Position numbers and translations under genes: made by a program. A stretch of DNA of 64,000 nucleotides from Margaritifera margaritifera (taxonomy: Eukaryota > Mollusca > Bivalvia > Unionida > Margaritiferidae): NCBI GenBank assembly GCA_029931535.1, contig JAQPZY010001471.1:620001-684000 (forward strand), in the 5' to 3' direction. Below the pieces are notes generated by a model. That model saw nothing but the letters and a program-made list of their open reading frames with translations, ran no database searches and had not been told where the DNA came from. Shown in pieces: positions 57,949-64,000 of this stretch (its first letter is position 1; every line of letters begins with the position of its first letter).

Positions 57949-60900
57949 AGTTTTTTCCCCCAATTCGGACAGCTATATTTTTTTTGTTAAGACTTTTAAA
58001 ACCAAAACTTTAAGTTTTCTAATTGGGCAAGAATACTTGAAAAATTTATCTTTTTAATTTTTTTTTTTTTAAATTTTTTTAATTTTTTAAAAAAAATTAT
58101 TAAATCTGAAATTATAGGATGGAAAGTTTAATATTTGAAAAGGCATCAAAATTTTCTTTTGATGAATTAATGATAGAAATTCTATGAAGATAACTGAAAG
58201 TATTCATGGTTTGTGGACTTGCATTTTCAACCTTATAATCAAGTTGAACAAATTTTACATGGGTAGACCATTGTTAAAGTTGTATGTCATGGTCTTTTTG
58301 TATTAATATTTATTTTTGATACTTGTTGGTAATTTTTTTTGTTACATTTTTTATAACTTATGTAGATGGGCATGGTTTTTGGCCCGTTGTTATTTCTTGG
58401 AATGAAAAAATGGAATATTTAAAAAAGGAAAAACTGCCAACCTCAAAGTTTCTGAAAGTAGAATCCAGTAAATCAAAGGAAGTAAGCTTCCAACATAAGC
58501 CTGATCACCAGGTATTCAACTGTACAAGGTGATTTGTTAGTCCACACCAAGAAGTGTTCTGTTGTTGCTAAATACTGATGTTGGAATTAGGTGTCATCCA
58601 ACATCTTTTGATAAAACCTACTATTCTTTTGTCATTGACTTGTTGGTTGTGTTAACTGCATGACTGGGTGCTGTTGTTAAAATTGTGGTCGCTGACCCAG
58701 TTACTGCATTGTACTGCAGCAGGTTGAGATGAACCATTCTGATACCCTACTTATTCTAAACTCTTCCTGTGCACCTCTTTCAGCATGATGCAGTAACCAG
58801 TTGTGGTCCCAATTCTAACCGGTAGATCAGGACTGCATGCACAAGTAGATAAGAAAACTGTCGCATCATATTTCTATCCACCCAGTTTCATGTTCAGATA
58901 TTTGTTGAAGCAACCTAGATTGTATTGATATATGGGCATTACAGCAGTTTTAGTCGCAAACAATACAGTCATGGGGTGTTTTATTTATATCATTAAAGAT
59001 GGATACTGACCTGGAAGCAATTCGGCATATTCGCTCAATTTGAGGTAAACATTTTTGAATTTCTTCCCAGATTAAATTAGTTTCAAGATCTAGATAGCAA
59101 GCCAAATGCACTATAATTGTAGCGAACGTCTAGGGTCCTAATAGTTTAAAGGCATCCAAATTTGCAACCACTTTACTGCAGTGATTTGTTTGCAAATTTG
59201 TAATTAGACTTGGGGTACCATAAACTGTACTAGAGTCTCTGAGAATTTCACAGCACCTTTGGGGAAAGGAAAAACATTATAGCTAAGCTAAAATTACTGC
59301 GCAGATTTTGAAACTAATTTGTTACAGGAAGGAAAATATTTACCTTGAATCAAACAAATATGGCAAACTTTTCTATGATGATGACATACATTAAACCTGA
59401 CATTTCAGACACCCAATATAATTCTGATTTATGTTACAATATCGAAGATAATTTTGAGTTGGGTCAGTGACAGTTGCTTTTAAATGAAAGGTTTTGATGC
59501 CTTTTGACGACACTTATTCATATTTCCTATTACAGTTAATGTGTTTCTTGTGTTGAAATCAACAGTCAATTATAAAAGATATTCATTCACTTAAATATTG
59601 TTCTCTATGGTGGAGAAATTGAACAATATGGAACTTCTTTTTTGAATTAAATTTTAGCAGACTGAACAAGTCTGGTGCATTTAGTTTCATTTAAACTTAA
59701 AAGTTTGTAATTTTTCCATGAACTTAGTACAATGTGCAAAAGAAAGGGAAGAAAGGAGAAAGAAATAAGATGAAACATTTCTATCAAAGCATGATAAACC
59801 TAAGTAAATTGTATAATTCTATCAAATAAGTAAGAATTGATGCACAGAGTTTCTTACAAAGTACCACATATACTTGCAAATCGTGTAGAAAGTTGATTCA
59901 AAGATACTCCGAACATCTTTAAGAAATATTCTACTTGAGGAATTCTAGAAAGAAATTCATGAAGTTGTGACATGTATTGAGTTAAAGAAGCAAACATAAT
60001 TGTGTTATTGCGAAAATACTAGAATTACAAACAAATACTTTATTCATTTTATCTTCTAAGAAATTCTTCATGAATAAAAACTTCAAGTTGTATAATTTCT
60101 AAGGGAGTATCCAATCTATCATTGAAACTCACAGATTTTTTTTTTTTTTTTCAATTTCACAAGTTAAAACTATCGACTCCTATTGTTGAAAAGAGAAAAA
60201 TAAAGTCAAATATATTCATTTCATAATTTTATTTAGATTATCAAGTACACAAATTTAAAATGTTAAATTTTTTAAAATTTTTCTCTTTGGGGCGTTATAA
60301 TCAATTTGACTGCCTGAAGTAAATTGGAGATAATATTTACACCATCCATGTTTAACTTGTGGTTTCACAATTATAGACGAAATTGAGCAATTATGGAATT
60401 TTTTTCGGTCAAACTTGATTGCATAAATAATAATGGAGTTATCGATATTCATCCAAGTTTGACGTCGATTTGCAAATGTAATTGAACGCTGGTGTCGTTT
60501 AATTTTCTTCAGTTGCAAGATCATGGTCATATTTGACTAGTCATCTCGGCTGGAAATGTTGAAGCCACCTTAAAGATGTTCATACACGTTTTTGCAGAGA
60601 TAAAAGATCTGCATGCAGTGGTAGTCTCACTTGGATGGGTATTGATACATATAATACCACTTGTAAATGAGTTTTACTCGTTAATGTACAGATAATGTTC
60701 ATACAGTTTTGTAGTTGTTCTGACATGTTGTGTTTGAAATTTATCATGCCAGTTTGAAAAGTAAGCCTGATTATGCTAAATTTCAGTCTCGCAACATGAC
60801 CAAAAACTGCTTGTATTTTCAGATGTCTTGTTACTTTACATTCATATCCGTAAATAAAGCCAAGTCTTGGTACAAGCTGAATGATTCCCATGCTGGATGA

Positions 60901-62560
60901 CGAATATCTGATAAAAATTGCTCTTCTTTCTATATTCAGTAATGTTAATGGATGGTGTAGTTTCTTGAGAACATATGATCCTTGCATTAGAAATGGCCTT
61001 GAACAAGATCATTATGATCAGTAGACTTGTGTCGGAGATGCTTCACGAGTTCTGCAAGTTAGTAGAAATCGCTTTCAATAATTTTGTTTCATTTTATGCA
61101 ACAAACGTGAAAAATTTCACAACCCTGGGATCTGAAACACCTCTGTATGATTTGAAAAAAAATATAGATAGAGCAGAAGGCAATAATTTTTTTGTCTGTA
61201 TGTGAAAAGGGATACGTGTGCACATATTGATGAATTGGGTTCTGCAGTAACTTTTCGAGAAATGATAATTGAGGTACTGGAGGAGTAATAATAATTATCC
61301 TACTGTTATATCTTGTACTGTACAAGAACTCTATGTCATGCTATCTTTAACTGATAAATCACCAAGCACCAATGATCTACAATGAGCTGACTGTCTTATC
61401 CCTGGCCTCGTGTGACTCCTTACATAATTACACCAGTACTACTAAGCTTGTAACATTTGACATGGTATGGCTCGCATATGGTCAGACACCTAGTTTTTAC
61501 TATATAATGTGTATGGCATCACATTGTTATTACTTCACCATCTTTCATCCATTTTTCATGAAATTGTCACCTCTAATCAAAAGTTTAGCTGTAATAAAGT
61601 TTTTAAATTTTTTAATGATGATTTTTTTAAAGAAAACATGACACTAATGAGTGGGCATTGTTATCCTGGCTCGTGACTTTTTAGTCCATTGATGTCCTTT
61701 ATTGATTTACTACCAATCACTTGAGCAGGACTGATGTGTGTAGATTTTGCTGAATGATACAGGAAAAAGTACAGAATTTGTTACATTTAGGTCAGCATGG
61801 ATTTCATTCATTTTGTTCCCTTGTTTGTTCAATGTATTTTGCAGTACTATGCCGTATTTTCATAATGACTTCTTGTAAACTGGAATAATAATAATTAATA
61901 ATCAAGACTTATCAACTGTGTACAAGCTAAAGAAAGACGATTTTAAAATCCGTGTTATCCAAGATCAGGGTAATGTATGGATTGAACTGCTGTTAAGTCT
62001 TCAGTTATGTCAAGTTGTATGACTGAACAGTCATGAATATATTTGAAGCAAGATTATTAGCAGAAGCAGAATGAATTTTTTTTTTTTTTTTTTAATAAAA
62101 TTATTTTTCCAGGTCTTCAACAGCTGGCTTTTTTTCAATTTTATCATTTAATTGCCAGAAATGTTAGAGAGGTAAATTTACTCTATTTACTTGTGTGTAA
62201 TGTGCATTCAACTGCGGACCGCAGAGTCTTGGAACTGTTGACATGTTGGCAGATCAAGGTCTAATACAATTTATTTTGGGGTTTTCATTGAGACAAGAAA
62301 ATCCAAGTCGTGGGATTACATTTATTGTTTGCATTGTTCTGCTGAGCAAAGGATAAATAATGCAACTCCGAGACTGAAATTTCCTTATCTTGATGCTAAC
62401 CCCTACATCGATTATTGGTTCACATCCATTTGTCTTTCAAAGAGGATAGAAAAAAATAAGTTGTATTCCATCAATGACTTGCTTTACTCGCAAACACTAA
62501 AATCATGTTTAGTATTAGGACATCATTAAAGTGTCATACTATATTATGACATCATGCAAC

Positions 62561-62816
62561 TATAATATGATGACCCAAGATGACCTGACGGACCAGAAAA
62601 GTAACCCTCGCGAAATGTGCGACTTTTCCATCACATGGGTGAGAAAATACTGTCTACTCCCTATCAAGCAAACCACATAGATCCTTTCTATAATATGATG
62701 ATCCAAGATGACCTGACAGACCAAAAAAGTAATCCTCACAAAATGGTGAGAAGTTTCCATCACATGTGTGAGAAAATACTGTCTACTTCATATCAAGCAA
62801 ACCACATGGATCCCTT
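62561..62816 (+). repeat. 128-bp tandem duplication in the 3' UTR region
   Basis: Two head-to-tail units start at about 62561 and 62689 (TATAATATGATG...), each with an AAGATGACCTGAC core and ending near CAAACCACAT(A/G)GATCC. The units differ by scattered substitutions, so the duplication is not recent. Confidence 0.85.
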
Positions 62817-63064
62817 CTGCTGGCAGATCTGTGTCTATACTGTATGCAGTTTGATGAGTGTTGTACATCAGCAGATATGGTAAAGAGGATAGAAAAGTCT
62901 CTGATTTGGAAATTAAGTGAAGCAAAGAATGAAACTTCCAAGTGTTGATTTGGTAATGTTAAGGTGATATAGAGTACACATAACATGTATTGGTCACAGA
63001 GATATTTCTACATTTGCACAGTGTTTTGTGACATGTATTCATGCATTTTGTCTTACTTTTGTGT

Positions 63065-63071
63065 CTACCTC
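63065..63071 (+). promoter_or_regulatory. let-7 seed match in the putative IGF2BP 3' UTR
   Basis: CTACCTC is complementary to let-7 nucleotides 2-8 (a 7mer-m8 site; the base opposite nucleotide 1 is C, not A). Vertebrate IGF2BP mRNAs are classical let-7 targets. It was the only such heptamer found by eye after the stop codon, and a 7-mer can occur by chance. Confidence 0.4.
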
Positions 63072-64000
63072 CTATATAGTAGGTGAGGAATGTTCAATTT
63101 TATGCTTTTTACAGATATTTCTTTTAGCACTTGTAGCTGTATTTGTCTACTTTATCCATCCAAGACTTGGCTTTGATTGATTATAAGAATTTTTCTTTGT
63201 TCCTTTACAGTTGTGTTGGGTTCTCTTGTTAAACATCTTATCCTCAGATCAAGGTGCTTATTGTGGCTTTTAAATTAAAATCTCGTGCCTAGAATACCAG
63301 AAGCCAGCATTTTACTTTTTGCTGAATGTGTAAAACTTGTAATGTGTGTAACTTAGTTTTGTCAATTTAGGAGAAAAAAGTCCGGGAAAGACAACTCTGT
63401 CCTGATTTTTTTCAGTTACAGAGATAATATTTTGCAAGTTTGAGATATAGCAAGTTAGCCACAAGGTCATGACCAGTGAAGATAAATTCTGATCTGCAGT
63501 TTTGTTGTCCAGTATCCAGACTGTTTCATAAATATACTTGAAACAATGATCTATTACATCTACTTTATTTTGTTTGAAAGACCTTATGTGCTTAGTTGTT
63601 GTGCTTATATTTTGGAAATTATCTGCGGGGTGAAGAGATGTAAGCACATCAGAAACATTTTCTTAATGATATGATTTAGGGAATGGCAGGAAGACAAGAA
63701 AGACCTTTATAAAACGTTGAATATTAGCTTGGGGATAAAATAGCAAGGCATTTTGCTGAAGATCCACAGGTTAAAATGTTTGCAGAATAGTGTTGTTCTG
63801 TTCTGATTATAGTGCTATAGTGTTAATTGTTTTGCTAATCTATACTTGTTTTACAAACTTTGGATACAAACATAACCATATTATTGTCATAGTACCTGGT
63901 TTTGACCTTAAATAAAATGCACTGGAAGTTGGTATCATTTCAGAGACCTCTTTATCCTTTAGTATGGACATGCTTACTCTGTAGATGTGAATTTTTTAAT

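Larger units (their letters stand above)
57949..64000 (+). other. Probable long IGF2BP 3' UTR / downstream flank
   Basis: No exon, protein family or dense repeat was recognised in about 6 kb after the stop, in contrast with the repeat-packed introns. U-rich and A-rich runs occur at about 57970-58100. Candidate poly(A) signals include ATTAAA at 58099 and AATAAA at 60073, 60199, 60853, 61593, 62094 and 63911; which is used cannot be told from sequence. IMP mRNAs in other animals have multi-kilobase 3' UTRs, so this may all be transcribed. It contains a 128-bp tandem duplication and a let-7 seed match. Confidence 0.6.

Noticed and set aside
58323..58532. 69-codon plus-strand frame after the stop
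   Set aside because: It lies in the probable 3' UTR, starts in a T-rich run and shows no family similarity.
60580..60987. 135-codon minus-strand open frame, longest in the downstream region
   Set aside because: No recognisable domain, no signal of splice sites or codon bias by eye; kept out pending transcript evidence.

Overview
The window is animal nuclear DNA, most likely from a bivalve mollusc or a close lophotrochozoan relative. It has GT-AG introns, an AT-rich intergenic texture, tRNA-derived SINEs, tandem-repeat-bearing Helitron-type elements of the kind common in bivalves, and no bacterial-style gene packing. The taxon is inferred from repeat style and protein similarity; no search was run.

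The whole window is occupied by one plus-strand gene, an IGF2BP/IMP/VICKZ-family RNA-binding protein. Twelve in-phase coding exons (412-468, 5286-5452, 6323-6409, 12643-12685, 15309-15403, 22340-22456, 28844-28979, 30643-30756, 38283-38447, 39270-39380, 46433-46564, 57727-57948) join into 481 residues plus stop. They hold a linker with an RGG-containing tandem repeat followed by KH1, KH2, KH3 and KH4, each with a GxxG loop. The RRM-coding 5' exons lie upstream of the window. About 6 kb of non-coding sequence after the stop (57949-64000) looks like a long 3' UTR and carries one let-7 seed match (63065-63071).

Introns of 0.8-11 kb make up most of the window and are full of mobile elements, often nested. 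Intron 1 (469-5285) has tandem-repeat arrays, a 127-bp hAT-like MITE and a Helentron-like element ending about 50 bp before the next exon. Intron 3 (6410-12642) has a SINE, a repeat array, a diverged hAT/piggyBac composite and a 1.6-kb fold-back palindrome. Introns 4 and 5 (12686-22339) have Helentron-like elements, a SINE with a 16-bp target duplication, a BED-finger fragment, a tRNA-Thr-like sequence and a full-length but broken piggyBac (19231-21775). Intron 6 (22457-28843) has three tandem-repeat elements, a SINE and a 1500-bp Tigger/pogo element with intact terminal repeats. Intron 8 (30757-38282) has a MITE and a Helentron-like element split by a hAT element that itself contains a piggyBac derivative. 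Intron 10 (39381-46432) has a 2.2-kb tandem array, a pogo-type remnant and another hAT/piggyBac composite. Intron 11 (46565-57726) has three tandem copies of a 1.33-kb unit and a DIRS-like retroelement (about 51545-56960) with inverted ends, hit by both a hAT element and a SINE.

The most informative structures are the hAT family in which a piggyBac derivative occupies a TTAA site that is still empty in a paralogous copy at 53.3 kb; the Helentron-like ends shared by elements carrying unrelated internal arrays; the nested DIRS/hAT/SINE locus; and the coding minisatellite in the IMP linker. No CRISPR array, rRNA gene or convincing functional tRNA gene was seen.
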